Assembly (NCBI GenBank): GCA_027422505.1
Contig: JAPQWV010000365.1
Location: forward strand, 248,001 to 312,000
Direction: 5' to 3'
DNA length: 64,000 bases
Source: Craterostigma plantagineum
Lineage: Eukaryota; Streptophyta; Magnoliopsida; Lamiales; Linderniaceae
The position numbers were made by a program, and so were the translations under genes. The notes beneath the pieces are model-generated. The model had not been told where the DNA came from and did no database searches. It saw nothing but the letters and a program-made list of their open reading frames with translations. Below, piece after piece: positions 12,420 through 23,609 of the stretch; positions within the stretch are counted from its first letter, which is position 1; every line of letters begins with the position of its first letter.

Positions 12420-13790
12420 TCAGCCGTGGCTCGCCGACCTCTTAAACCTCCACGCCGACACTCCAAAGAGCCGCCGATCGTGCCAGCAAATCGCCACGCA
12501 GCCATCGTCTTCCCTGAGCTTATACCCATCGCAGTTATTGTATCCCTGAAGCAGCAGCCTCTTCGCCTGCAACATGGCGTAGTAGCTCAACGGAACCTTA
12601 GCGAAGCCACACTTGTCCATCCTCTGCCTCCACCTGTCCATCCTCTCGTGCCTCTGTTTCCTTTCCGACCCTTCGCACGCTATTACATCCTTAATCTCCT
12701 CGCCAAGAATCATCTTCTCCATCTTCGTGCGCTCTAAGGAAGTCCTGGGCAGGGCCGACTCGAAGCAGTCGAATAGGGCGGCGTAGAAGTACAGAGATTC
12801 CGACAGCCTCTCCATTAGGCTTCCCCTGTTGTGGTCTGAATCTTGCTCTGTGACTACCATGACTTTAGGGTTCAGAGCCCGTAAGGCGTTTAGGAAGGTG
12901 TCCAAGTTCGACGGCTGATGATTCCGAGGGGATAGAGGCGAGGAAGAAGGTGAATCAGTACATGGGCTGCAGTTATTACTACTTGCGGAGCTTCTTTTTC
13001 TTGCATCTTCGTTGTCGTCGGAAGCTGAAAGGGCATGAAGCTGTAGTATCGAACTAATGGCTAGTGCCTCCCCTGTTTTGACCCTCAGCTTGTCGGCGTC
13101 GAGGTTTTCTAACCTGCCGACGACGGCGTTGAACTGAAAGGGGAGATCTAACTTCTCGGCTTCTTTGGTCAAGATATGAGCCATCTGTTCTAACGCCTCT
13201 TTCTGCCGATGAATCGCTGTAATCCTAAGGTGGGGCGGGCCTTCGGGTCGGGCGCTTAGGTCCCTGATTAGCCCGCACCACTGGGTAGGGTCGGACCCGT
13301 TTAGGTCGATGACGTGGACCATCTTCTCGCCTTCCATGGCTTCGATGATGGCTTGGTTGGTTATGACGAAGGCCACCTTGAGAAACGGTAGGAACTCGGC
13401 GAACATCTTTCTTGCAAGTGCTTCCTCGGCGAGGGCGGAGATCTGAGTGGCTTTAAAGGCTCTGTAAACGCCGGGCCATGTTCTGAGTATGCGGTCGGCT
13501 AATGCCTCGGAGAAGTAGGAAGCTATTCGCTGCATCGTGTCGCCGGCCGGCGAGGAGAGGTGGGATATTTGGTCGAGGGCTGAGTTTGCGCCGGCGAAGT
13601 TTCTGTTCTCGACGTGGTTTGCGCAGCTGACTAAGAGGTGGATTAAGAAAAGCCCTCTTTCTTCGGGCTTTAGCTCCTTGAGCAGCGTGTAAGGAGGAGA
13701 CACGGCGGCGGCGGGCGGCGACGGTGACGCCATCGTGGGGAACATCGGAGAAGACGAAGTTACTGAGGATGTTCCGTCTTCTTGAAACAT
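12420..13790 (-). CDS. SCL3: GRAS family transcription regulator, SCARECROW-LIKE 3
   Basis: Intronless 456-residue protein, close to the 482 residues of Arabidopsis SCL3, a DELLA-interacting positive regulator of gibberellin responses in root endodermis (known for the family). Domains in order: a short Ser/Pro/Ala-rich N-terminus (1-35) that lacks a DELLA motif, leucine-rich LHRI from RGLFLIHLLVSCANHVENRN, the VHIID block as VHVIDLNGSDPTQWCGLI, LHRII (LRVKTGEALAISSILQLHAL), a Ser/Asn/Pro insert, the PFYRE-like block ending SLYFYAALFDCFESALPR, and SAW with final W near the C-terminus (FGVSAWRF). The promoter side (13791-14574) holds a GA microsatellite and a MITE, and a full hAT element begins 780 bp upstream. 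No frame damage is seen. Confidence 0.95.
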   Translation of the reverse strand: MFQEDGTSSVTSSSPMFPTMASPSPPAAAVSPPYTLLKELKPEERGLFLIHLLVSCANHVENRNFAGANSALDQISHLSSPAGDTMQRIASYFSEALADRILRTWPGVYRAFKATQISALAEEALARKMFAEFLPFLKVAFVITNQAIIEAMEGEKMVHVIDLNGSDPTQWCGLIRDLSARPEGPPHLRITAIHRQKEALEQMAHILTKEAEKLDLPFQFNAVVGRLENLDADKLRVKTGEALAISSILQLHALSASDDNEDARKRSSASSNNCSPCTDSPSSSPLSPRNHQPSNLDTFLNALRALNPKVMVVTEQDSDHNRGSLMERLSESLYFYAALFDCFESALPRTSLERTKMEKMILGEEIKDVIACEGSERKQRHERMDRWRQRMDKCGFAKVPLSYYAMLQAKRLLLQGYNNCDGYKLREDDGCVAICWHDRRLFGVSAWRFKRSASHG

Positions 13791-14003
13791 TCGTTCGCAG
13801 CAGAAATTGGAAGGTTTTTCAAGGCAAAAAAAAGGGGTTTCTTTTTCCTGTGAATATTGTACGAAAGCTAACTAATTAACATCAAGAATTCAGAAATATA
13901 AAGAAGCCATTTTTAAGCAATGGGCAGCAGATAAATTAAGCTTATATATATACACCATATAACTCACACAAGAACCCAGCAAAAGCCAGCGAAGAAGATC
14001 TTT

Positions 14004-14031
14004 GAGAGAGAGAGAGAGAGAGAGAGAGGGA
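14004..14031. repeat. (GA)n microsatellite upstream of SCL3
   Basis: About 13 GA units lie roughly 215-240 bp upstream of the SCL3 start codon; on the gene's strand this is a CT repeat, a common feature of plant leaders and promoters. Confidence 0.85.
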
Positions 14032-14115
14032 GATGTTTCGGTTATGGTTTTCTGTTCGAGTGAGTTAAGAGAAGGAAATAAAAGATGAGAGATGTTATTA
14101 TGTACGAGTCAAACA

Positions 14116-14446
14116 AGGGGTCGTTTGATATCAGTGTGTAGGGATTACATGGGTATTAGTTATTTGTGTATAGCCATACAAGAATTTGTTGATGTTGTGT
14201 TTTAACATATTTGATATGTGTGTATTAATTATTTGTGTAATGATATAAATTGTGTTTGATAGATGTGTTTGAGATGTGTATAGGTGTGTAGAGGTGGTTA
14301 TGAATATACAAGGCCTATAAACAAAAACTTTGTAATAGACATGTATATCTTATACAAGCATGTATGGCTATACACAGATATCAAGCACGACACAACTTAT
14401 TCATAAACATTTATACACACCCATACATACGTATCAAACGAGCCAG
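14116..14446. mobile_element. MITE with TCGTTTGATA inverted ends
   Basis: The left end GGGTCGTTTGATA and the right end TATCAAACGAGCC are inverted copies, and the inner sequences (TGTGTATAGCCATAC on the left and its complement on the right) continue the symmetry. No coding capacity. I could not settle the target duplication, so the superfamily is left open. Confidence 0.6.
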
Positions 14447-15026
14447 TTGTAATGAAGAAGAGTTGGGGGACGTTGAGGACAATGTGTTAAAAAAGAGGGA
14501 GTTTTTGTCGTGATCGCTTTGTTCGTCGGTGTCGTTTTACCTGTCGAAAGAATATGGAATTTGTGGAAACAAGTAGTGGTGGGTAATGGGCCGGATTGGG
14601 CCGGTTCCGGGCCGGTTCCACCGGTTCCGGTTCTACCGGTTCCGGTTCAACCGGTTCCGGCACTGTTCCGTTTCCGGTCCCGGTTCCGGTTCCGGAACCA
14701 TTTTCCAGGGACCGGACAAGAACCATTCTAAGAACCCACGGGCCACTATTGGGCCGGTTCCGGGTCCAGAACCGGAACCGCCCGTTAAATATTTTTTTTT
14801 TTTTTTTTTTTTTTTTGCTATGGAAAAATTCTTTAGAAAATATCCAAAATTTTATTCCAAAAAAACAAAAAAAAAGATAAGAAAAGTACAAAAAAATAAA
14901 AAAACTACCTAAAAAACAAATAAAACATTAAAGAAAGAAAAATAAATTTAAAACTTACAAGTACAAATACAAAAAAGGAAAAAATGTTCGAAATAAAAAA
15001 TACAATTTATTCGACTTGACTATTAA

Positions 15027-15494
15027 TTAAACTATGTTAGAGGCCTCTTCGTCTTCGTCCGAACTGGAAGAACGGAACTCGTCGATGGCGTTCTCCCGTC
15101 GGTTCTTCGATTCGGCCAAATACCAATCCTTCAACAATGTTAACATTGCGAGGGATGTCGGGTTAAGGCTCGCGCGTCTGTCGCCGATAATTCGCCCGGA
15201 GGTAGAGAATGCGGACTCGGAGGCGACGCTAGACGCTTGCACGGCTAAAACGTCTCGAGCGACGGCGGAGAGGGTCGGATATAGCGTCGCGTTCGACTTC
15301 CACCAGGCCAATACGTCGAAGTCGTCAGGAGTCTGGAAGTTGTGGCTCAGGTAGAGCTGGATCTCGTTCGTGTTCGACCCCGACGCACGCGTTTTGGTCT
15401 TCGTCTTTTGTGCCTTCAATCTTCGTAGTAGTCCCAATGCGCCGCCGCCTCCTTCCGACGAACCGGCTTCGCTCGCTGGTACGGGCTGCTCCAC
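15027..15494 (-). pseudogene. hAT transposase C-terminal (dimerisation) fragment
   Basis: Open frame of 155 codons. The block from DDFDVLAWWKSNATLYPTLS through ARDVLAVQASSVASESAFS and LNPTSLAMLTLLKDW is the hAT family C-terminal dimerisation domain. The upstream part is Gly/Lys-rich linker. As there is no intact core domain ahead of it, it should be inactive alone. Confidence 0.88.
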
Positions 15495-15530
15495 ACTATG
15501 TCCCTGCTCAGCTGCATAAAAAGAAAAAAG

Positions 15531-15870
15531 TTCGCGCTAGCATTATCTAAGGTGATAGACATAATTTGCCGTCTAAGGGTAACCTAAGTTGCCTACGAAG
15601 GATCCCTATCGCTACGTTGTTCGCGCTAGCATTATCTAAGGTGATAGACATAATTTTATCTTGAATACAATATTTATTAACGACATTCACACATAGTTCG
15701 ATATCGTAGTGGCATTATGTTGCGAATCTAGGGGATCTAGGGAAAAGAATACGTTTTTGCATGGTCCATGTTTCATCTATCCAATGGGCGGTGACGACTA
15801 AATAAGATTGCGACGTAATATTAGTCCAAATATCGGTAGTCAAACTAATCCTACACGTAATGTTGGCTAA
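15531..15870 (-). pseudogene. Degenerate hAT transposase core remnants with internal duplication
   Basis: On the minus strand, 15750-15870 translates to ISLTTDIWT, YLVVTAHWID and TMQKRILFP, which match the hAT catalytic-region signature. Further on, MSITLDNASAN (another conserved block) occurs twice because a 37-bp segment at 15531-15567 is repeated at 15620-15656. The intervening sequence is short, so the core is largely missing. Confidence 0.75.
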
Positions 15871-15921
15871 ATGACTAATTAAGCTAGCTTGATATCCTTA
15901 AAAGTTTCTAACACATATTTC

Positions 15922-16272
15922 CTAAGGTTTACGGGTCACGTTATGGAATCCGGGTTGTATCGTACTCGTAAATTCGATAAACCCTTCACTTTCCGCAATG
16001 CAAAAGGGTTCTTCACACATAACTACGAATTTAACTAATGCTTTTTTAGAAATTTCCCTAGTAATAACAAAATTCTTACCCGTACTTACGTTTATTTGTT
16101 GTTGTCGGGGTTCGTTTCCTACCGGCTCTAGATCGTCCCCGAAGTTGTGCGTCCTCTGGAGGTGTTTTTTCAACGAGCCCGTCCCACCTTGATTCGGTCC
16201 GGTCTTAATCGTGTAGGGGTGGCGGCACATTTTGCAAAACGCGGTACCTACATCGGACTTATTTTTATCCAT
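15922..16272 (-). pseudogene. hAT transposase N-terminal fragment with BED zinc finger
   Basis: Open frame of 116 codons beginning MDKNKSDVGTAFCKMCRHPY. It shows C-x2-C then H-x4-H spacing (CKMC ... LKKHLQRTH) of a BED-type zinc finger, followed by NFVITREISKKALVKFVV, part of the region linking to the core. The frame runs on to a stop shortly after. A further upstream minus-strand frame (16275-16505) may be the original N-terminus. Confidence 0.8.
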
Positions 16273-17041
16273 TTCTAAATCGAAAAAATTCCATACCTTA
16301 GACCGCCGACCACGCGGTTGTTGCTTCCTCCTTGTCGTCGCCGTAGAAGCTTGGCTCGGTCCTTCGTCGGTCGCTCTCGCTGTTCCGTTTGCGGTACATC
16401 GGTGTCCTCGTCGGTGTCGCCAGTTCCCCGAAATGTGTCGGCGTGACCTAAAACCATATAAACATCTTCGTCACGAGGGTTAGGATTTCTCGACGACGAA
16501 GCCATTAGTATAAAATAATAATTTGATTATTTGTAATAAAAGTGAGTGTGTGTAGTGTAGTAGTGGAGTTAGTGTAAATAAATAGTTATTAGTGTTAATA
16601 ATATTAAATATTAATAGGATGATTTTTTTGAGAGCTTTTTGGAGAGAGTTTGGAAGAGATTTGGATGTAATTGTGAGTTAAAATGGTTAAAATGAGGTGG
16701 TATTTATAGATTTTTGGTTTGGGTCAAAACTGTAATTTTACAGTGTAAAAAAAAAAAAAAAAAAAAATAAAAAGCAGAAGCCCGTTGGCCCAACGGCTAT
16801 ATAGCCGTTGGGCCGGTTCCGGTTCCGGTTCGGAACCGGAACCGGAACCGTGGAACCGGATCCGGTAACCGGAACCGGTAATCCACGGTTCCGAGGCCCG
16901 CTAACCGGCCCAGCCCAATTTAAATGGGCCGGTTACCGGGTCCAGAACCGGTTCAACCGTTCCGGGTTTGGGCCGGTTTAGCGGGCCGGTTTTGGGCCGG
17001 TTCCGGGCCGAACCGGCCCAAAGCCCACGTCTAGAAACAAG

Positions 17042-19000
17042 TGCCCTTTTTGGTGAATACTAACTTTATAATTTCGTTTTCACACATTTTTCTTTTCTTT
17101 ATTCATTAAATTGCAATATTCGTGCAGAAAAGTATTGGAAATTTTGTTCTTATTGTTTGTGTTGGATTTCGATTTGTCACTTTCTTCCTCTGATAAAACA
17201 GTAGCTAGCTTATCTAGGGGAATTACTTAGGGAGTGGAACTACATATATCAAATAAAACTTAAACAAAATGATAAAGTAGGGAAGGGACAATATTTTTAT
17301 TTAATATACATACTTTGCAAGGTTTCTTTGACCGGAAAACCAGAGGGGATATAAAAAAATAAAGTAATATCTTGTATGGTACGTCGATACAAAAAGGTTC
17401 AAAATACATTGATTTACGTGAAAAAAAACAAGTATACCCATACATACCTCGTTATAGTCTTCATTGGGCAATGTTTGAAAGAATTTTTCGCTCAACTTGG
17501 GATATATTACAAAACACTTCTAGGTGAACTATGCATGATAGATGTGCTATATAATATATAACCATAAATATACTAGGACAGATTCAAGATTGTAAGACTG
17601 CATAAATGTCAAGTATATGAAGCTAAAAAAACTTGTAATAATAAAGTGGAGAGCATGCGAATTGTCTCTAATATTCTTGTTTCGTAATGCAATTTGGCAT
17701 ATTCGTGAAAGATAACTTTGACTCTTAACGTTATATTTCTTTGCAAGAAAATGACCCATATGTCTGTCTCCCCACCGGACCAAAATTGAGTTCCATTGTT
17801 ATGTCGTGTTTGTCACGACCTGTTTTGGATGGGAATCAATAAGTTACCTTAGGTCTATAATATTCTTGAAGCTTCGCTAGCATCCAAACACACCCTATCA
17901 AAGCTCAACAAAAAAAAAAAGAAAAATAGTGCCATCAATTTTTGTTTGTATTTTAGTGCTGCCTTTGATTGTGGGAATCGCAATAAATTCCTACACATGC
18001 TTACAAACTAGGGTTTTTGTCTTTTGGTTCGTGTCCAAACACTTGTAAATTGGTATTATCTTCTCCCTCTGAAGAAAAAGAGGAAGAGGTGGTTTATTTG
18101 AATAATAAAGTGGGCGTCATGATATTCAAGATTTGCTGCTATTCATATAAATCTTAATGAGATCACGTATATCTATACTAATAATAATCAATAATAAAAT
18201 AATAAAGTGGGCCTTAATTTTGTGACTTCGGCCCTCATTTTATTTTCATTAGCATACATCCTCACGCAACACCATCGTAATTCAGTATAACTAATCCCTC
18301 AAGTCCTCGTAAGCATCAAAAGTCAAGAGTTGACTTTATCCCTTATTAGGTTTCTCTCTTAATGAAAAATGTAATAAAATCATTTTTTAATCTACTTCAA
18401 TGAGCTCCAACGAGTGTTAACGGGCTTCTAGTTGGATCTAAGCTTTTAAATGGGCCAATTTATAGCCCAACAAAGCACGAGTTCGATTTCTTCTTATAAC
18501 AAGGAAATTTAACGGATTCCAAGTCCATCACTTCTCCCATTTTTTCCAACAATATATCACAATTAATGTTCCGATCTAAGCTTATGCTCTGTTTTATTAT
18601 CGAAATTACTCGCTGTTTCATTTCAGGAGACAAAAATTCAATAAGTGAGCATTTTTAACATGTCAGGCCAGACCAGAGGAGACTCATCTAAGAAAACTGA
18701 GAAAAAGTGGTAAAAAAGAAACGAAAAAAAGAAAAGAATCCCGAAATAAAAGAATTTAATATCACACAAATTTGGACAGGCAATAAACATTAATAAATAC
18801 TTCTAATCTTCCGTACACTCAAAAGTCTAATCCCTCTCTATAAAGAACACGGCTTTTCTCTCTCCTCATTCCTCAATAACGAACGAAACGATCCTATCCT
18901 ATCTTCTCTTCTCCAACCATATATAAACTCATCGCAAATCCAAAAAGAAAGCAGAAAAAAGAAAAAAAAAAAGAAATATCTTTCGGAAAAAAAAAAAGCC
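17042..19000. other. Intergenic AT-rich region and F-box leader
   Basis: No gene recognised. The last 170 bp before 19001 (about 18830-19000) are CT/GA-rich and probably the 5' leader of the F-box gene. The rest shows no coding signal or clear repeat. Confidence 0.5.
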
Positions 19001-20047
19001 ATGAATCGTCTCATCGCCGAGGAAGAAGAAGACCGATTCGACCACCTACCGAACGACGTCGTCCTCGCCATCTTCCACAACGTTCGAGACGCAAAATCCC
19101 TCTGCCTATCCATGTGCGCCTGCCGCCGCTTCCGCCGCATAGCTTCACAAGTCGGCGAAATTTCCTACGACATAACCCACAGGGAAAAACCGCCGCCGCC
19201 GCCGCCGGCCCGCCAAAAGGCGGCGACGCTCCTCAAGAGCCTCCTCGCCAAAACCCTAATTAAGCCCTTCCACCTCCTCCTATCTCCGTCGGCGACGGCC
19301 AAGCACAGGCCCAAGGCCGGCGACGGCGAAGACCTCGAATTCTATTCCTCCCACGTGCCAAACCGCGTGCTCAAGCCCTTCGCCGACGTACGCTCGGTCA
19401 GCCTTAGGCTGCCCTGCCACGGCGACGTACGCTCGAAGGGACCCACCTCGAATTTCCTCAAATGGAGGGCCGATTTTGGGCGCGAGCTGCGCAGCTGTGC
19501 GATCCTCGGCGCCAAATCATGGGAATATTCGAAGGAAATTGAAAAGGAACCATTCCAGGGAACAACAGCCATGTCTGAAGATGAACTGAAGCTGAGGATA
19601 GTTTGGACAATCTCCTGCCTCATAGCAGCTTCGGCGAGGCACTGCTTGGTCCAAGAAACGCTGAGGTGCCGTAAATCTATCGAAAAAATCGTCGTCTGGG
19701 ACGAAATCGAACAAGGGATTATGTCCATGGACAGAGAAGGGATTTGGGAAATGAAGGAGGATAGTGCTTCATCTTCTTCGAGTGGCTATGGCCATAGAAG
19801 TAAAGTGCCAGCTCTGAAGATGAAAATGTGGTATTTGGACAGAGTTGAAGTCTCGGGGAAGATGTTCGAAGGAGCTACGCTTGTGGTAATAAGGCCGGCA
19901 GCTGATGTAGATGGCGATTCGAAGAAGATTAGGTTCGAAGATTTGGTTATGGGTGCTTTTGGTGAGGATTTGGTTCTTGGAGAAGCTGCTGGGAAGCTCA
20001 TGGTGGCTGCTAAGAGGTGCTACTCTTTGGAGATGAACTCTTTTTGA
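19001..20047 (+). CDS. F-box protein, AUF1/AUF2-like
   Basis: Intronless 348-residue protein expected to be the substrate-receptor subunit of an SCF ubiquitin ligase. The F-box is at residues about 12-52 (DRFDHLPNDVVLAIFHNVRD, then SLCLSMCACRRFRRIASQ). Next come a Pro run, a Lys-rich linker, a middle region with RSVSLRLPCHG and SWEYSKEIE, and a C-terminal part with KMKMWYLDRVEVSGKMFEGA. The order and the C-terminal block resemble the auxin up-regulated F-box (AUF) family of Arabidopsis (AT1G78100, AT1G22220 and relatives); substrates cannot be read from sequence. The start at 19001 is the first ATG after a purine-rich leader. It converges on the NIPA gene, whose stop is 341 bp away. Confidence 0.82.
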   Translation: MNRLIAEEEEDRFDHLPNDVVLAIFHNVRDAKSLCLSMCACRRFRRIASQVGEISYDITHREKPPPPPPARQKAATLLKSLLAKTLIKPFHLLLSPSATAKHRPKAGDGEDLEFYSSHVPNRVLKPFADVRSVSLRLPCHGDVRSKGPTSNFLKWRADFGRELRSCAILGAKSWEYSKEIEKEPFQGTTAMSEDELKLRIVWTISCLIAASARHCLVQETLRCRKSIEKIVVWDEIEQGIMSMDREGIWEMKEDSASSSSSGYGHRSKVPALKMKMWYLDRVEVSGKMFEGATLVVIRPAADVDGDSKKIRFEDLVMGAFGEDLVLGEAAGKLMVAAKRCYSLEMNSF

Positions 20048-20387
20048 TCCCTTTGTACAAAAAAATGTAGTCTATCTTATGTGTGTACAGAAATAAAAAC
20101 AGCTGTGGGTAAAATGCCATGGAGAAAGAATCAATACAACATCGTACTTCTCATGCCCAGATATTGACAAATAAGCCTAACAGATTCTAACTCTTGTCTT
20201 CTCTATGCCCCCAAGCAAACGAAAGCCGAAACGAAACGAAATTACAGTTAAGGTCGTCTTTACCTCGTCAGATCAGATCCCAAAAGGCAGCAACCAATCT
20301 CATCCCTTGCAGGATATGGTAATAGTCGTCGCTTTGCGTCATGCATCTTCCCAAGCATCAGTTTCGGAAACTGAGGTTTTAGAGCTT

Positions 20388-22578
20388 TTAAGGAATCTCT
20401 TCGTTATACGACTGATGATCTTCACCACCTTCGTCTTCGCCACGTGGCGTTAGATCCCCATTGCCATTACTACATAATCGAGTTGATAACGTCGGGGACA
20501 GTGGAGTATAACTACCTGCATGAATCGCGAAAAAAAAAAAAAAGAGCTTTAAGGGCCTCTCCTAAATAGGTCGTAAATAAGAAACTTTCAAGGAGATATG
20601 TTAGCAATGCAATGAACCTCTAAAAGAAGGGCTTTTATCGAAATCTTTTGTCATGTGGAGCAAGATCGTCCCAGACAGTACGACGATGAAGGCACACATT
20701 TCTGATATGATGTTCCCTGCGCTTTGTCCCTCCCAATCCTGTAATAGATGAGTCGTTTCGATAAGAATCTCATGTGGAAAAGAAAGGGAACTTTGAGTTC
20801 GTTTATCAATCACGATAGAACATAGGATGGCGACTGATGGTTTAATGTCCTAACAACAAATGATCGGCCTCTTTCAGTATATATAAAGAGAAAAGGCAGT
20901 AAGGAATAAGGTACCTTGAACATAATTACGCTGGCGAGTATGGTGAGTGATGTGAACATGACATAGTATATAGGAGAGACGACGGCAGTGTTGAAGGTAT
21001 CAAGAGCCTGTGAGAAAGAAAATCTGCTAGTTTCAGAAAAAACTTATCAGAATCTGACCATGCAAACATAATGCGAAGAGCTCTTGCAATCAAGTCGTGG
21101 CCGAAGATAGTAGGTTTACATATGCTTGCCTTGTTTAGATAATTCATTTGTGTTATGACACAAGTTGCCACAACCACCATGAAAAACCAGGTCTCAGGGT
21201 AGATGAGTTGATTGTTTCCTTCGAAAGTCAGTTTAAGAGAAGTTCCCAGAGCTTTGACACTCATAACCTGTATGGGGATATAGCACGACTTAGTTTGATA
21301 AATTCTCAAAGTATTCAAGAAAAAATCATCAATGGATTCTTAACAATATGACAATGGGCTAAAAAGGGAATATTTGTGAGCTTATATTCAGTTCAAGAAT
21401 ACAAATAATACACGTAACAATCAGTCAATTTATGAGCAGAACTTACCGAGAGAGAGCCCATCAGAGAACAAATGCCGGTGAAAACCAGCACGTTGGAGTG
21501 TCCACATTGGGGTGAAAAATAGAAAACAAGAATGAACACCAAAACAAGGACTGATCCCACATAGACCAGAAATGCTGAAATCGAGTAAAATGTATTAGAC
21601 TAGACTGAATCAGAATTTGCAGCCTCAAATGATATAGAATGTAAAAGAAAAACAGAAAAAAAAGAAGATAGAAACTCGTCCATACATGGCTGCGTAGCCA
21701 TGCTCCATATTTCCAGTACAGAGGTGATTGGCTGCTCTTTAGGAGCGTGTATCACTATTATGATCGAGCCAGCGATGCACATTACACAGCCAAGTATGCC
21801 TAGTTGGTGCAATTTCTCGTTTAAGATGAAGTGAGCCAACACAGCACTATAGAGATAAGATTCGAGAACCAAGCTTAGATCACATGACGAAATAAAGAAC
21901 TGCTCATAAGAAATGGATAAAAACATACACGAATAAGCTAATACAACCATTCACCTCACAATTATACTCAATGCACCAAGAGGGGTTACTAGCACCGCTG
22001 GTGCAAATGCATATGCTACGAAATTCGCAACTTCTCCAATGATCACTACACAATCAAGAAGCACGAGTTGAAGCTTTTACAGCGATTTACAAATCAGGAT
22101 ATACAAATAACAGTGATGATGCTCATTGTTCACATCATTGCAAGGCACCAAAAATGCCCATTTCGATTGATAACTACGTAATCCTCAGATTCAGAGCTAA
22201 ATTACAGGGAAATTCTTACTCGTGATCATCCCAAGCCACCATAAAGGCTCTAGGAGATACGCATACCCACCAACGCCTAGCGAGATTGAAAAACAAATGA
22301 ATAAAAATTCGTCGATCAAATAAAAATCACAAAAATCCGAATAAGAAAGAAAACACACAAATGCAATAACATAGCGATAGGAGCATTCGCAATATATATT
22401 CTTTTTTACCAGCTCTAACACCAGAAATCGCAGCAGCTCGTCGAAGGCCTTTCTTCTTGATGATAAAACTGGCACCAATAAATGCACTTGAAGATAAAGC
22501 CAATACAAAGCCCTTCACATTGTCTCCCGAGAAACCCATCCCCTGCAATGGATTTTCGAGTGAAACCCCGCGCAACAT
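20388..22578 (-). CDS. NIPA: Magnesium transporter NIPA family
   Basis: Predicted 361-residue multi-pass membrane protein of the NIPA (DUF803) family, thought to move Mg2+. Nine exons: 22578-22410, 22276-22220, 22045-21955, 21846-21686, 21574-21447, 21267-21130, 21007-20915, 20738-20618, 20515-20388. Diagnostic blocks: [16 protein letters not shown] (TM1 loop), [93 protein letters not shown] and a cytosolic tail with [14 protein letters not shown]. About nine hydrophobic segments are evident. Intron 6 starts with GC rather than GT (21129-21128), in the strong context AAG|GCAAGC. Translation may start at 22578 or at the in-frame Met of [10 protein letters not shown] (13 codons later), where most relatives begin. 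Confidence 0.93.
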
Positions 22579-23531
22579 GATCTATCTCTCTCCCTCTCTC
22601 TCTTGGAAGAATCTTGATATCGACGAAGAACATCAACGGTATCCCAATTAAAAATCCGTAGGATTTCTTCCTTCGATGATTTCCTCTCCCCGCGTTTTCA
22701 AGCTTTTTCGGTGGATCGTTGACGCCCGATCACGAACTTTTTCTTCACTTTACGACGATTTAATATTGCGATATGATTCATTGGTGTGTGCGTGTGTGTG
22801 TGTGATTCTAATTTCTATTGAAAGGAATATTACATTTTACGAGCTCGATTCATTTTAGTAAGAACCAATCAGAACATTTTAGCTTAAATCTATAAATAAA
22901 TAGTAAAGAATACGCAATTGATTAAATCTACAAATATCGCCTTTGTTATATTGGCCTTTTGGTTTTGAAGTCAAACGAGTATTTTGTACGACTTTCTACG
23001 TATATATTCATTTATCATTTCATTTCGTACGACGGCGATCATTTCTTGCTTATGAAAATTGATAAACTACGTTTCTACTACTTAGATTAATGTGGGCATG
23101 TGACAACCATAATTTCCCCTTTGGACAACTATTTTCTAAACCTATTTACTCATTAATTATTCAATTTGTGGCTTAAAGTCGCGTCTCATGATTCGTGTGG
23201 CGCACAATATATTATAGTTGGATGCATAGTTTGGTCATGAAAAGAGACACAAATTATAGACCACAAAACGTGCGATGTTGTCTAGAATATAATTCGATTA
23301 TACGAAGACGAGGAGAAACTTCCTTTCTTTTTATAAATATTATACAAGTTCATCCCATGTGATGAAAATAAAATAAATAAATAACTTATAACCACTTCAA
23401 CTACAAAGATGCCTAGCACTTTTCTCATACATTCGTCATTTTTTAAATATAATTATCATGTCAAGATATGGTTTTACGCATACTTGATTTATTGCGAAAA
23501 TCATCTTTACCTTAAGACTATCACCAAACGT

Positions 23532-23609
23532 ACGAACTCATTCTTAAACTCAAAACGCATTTTCAAACCGACGAACTCATTCTCAAACTCAAACGCATTC
23601 TCAAACTCA
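23532..23609. repeat. Degenerate 39-bp tandem repeat
   Basis: Two adjacent units begin ACGAACTCATTCT at 23532 and 23571; inside each, CTCAAACTCAAA-type phrases recur, and further looser copies run to about 23660. Confidence 0.7.

Larger units (their letters stand above)
13791..14573. other. 5' flank of SCL3 with GA repeat and a MITE
   Basis: Holds the probable SCL3 leader (CT-rich on the transcribed strand), a GA microsatellite at about 14004-14031 and an inverted-repeat element at about 14116-14446. No gene is seen. Confidence 0.6.
14574..17033 (-). mobile_element. Non-autonomous hAT transposon with 8-bp target duplication
   Basis: The element begins TAGTGGTGGGTAATGGGCC and its other end, read inward, is TAGACGTGGGCTTTGGGCC (14 of 19 positions equal). 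It is flanked on both sides by GAAACAAG (14566-14573 and 17034-17041), the 8-bp duplication typical of hAT insertion. Both subterminal regions are packed with GGGCCGGTTCCGG-type repeats, plausible transposase-binding sites. Inside, on the minus strand, are a BED zinc-finger fragment, remnants of the transposase core and the C-terminal dimerisation region. Only about 430 bp separate the two conserved ends, so most of the catalytic core is deleted. Confidence 0.92.
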
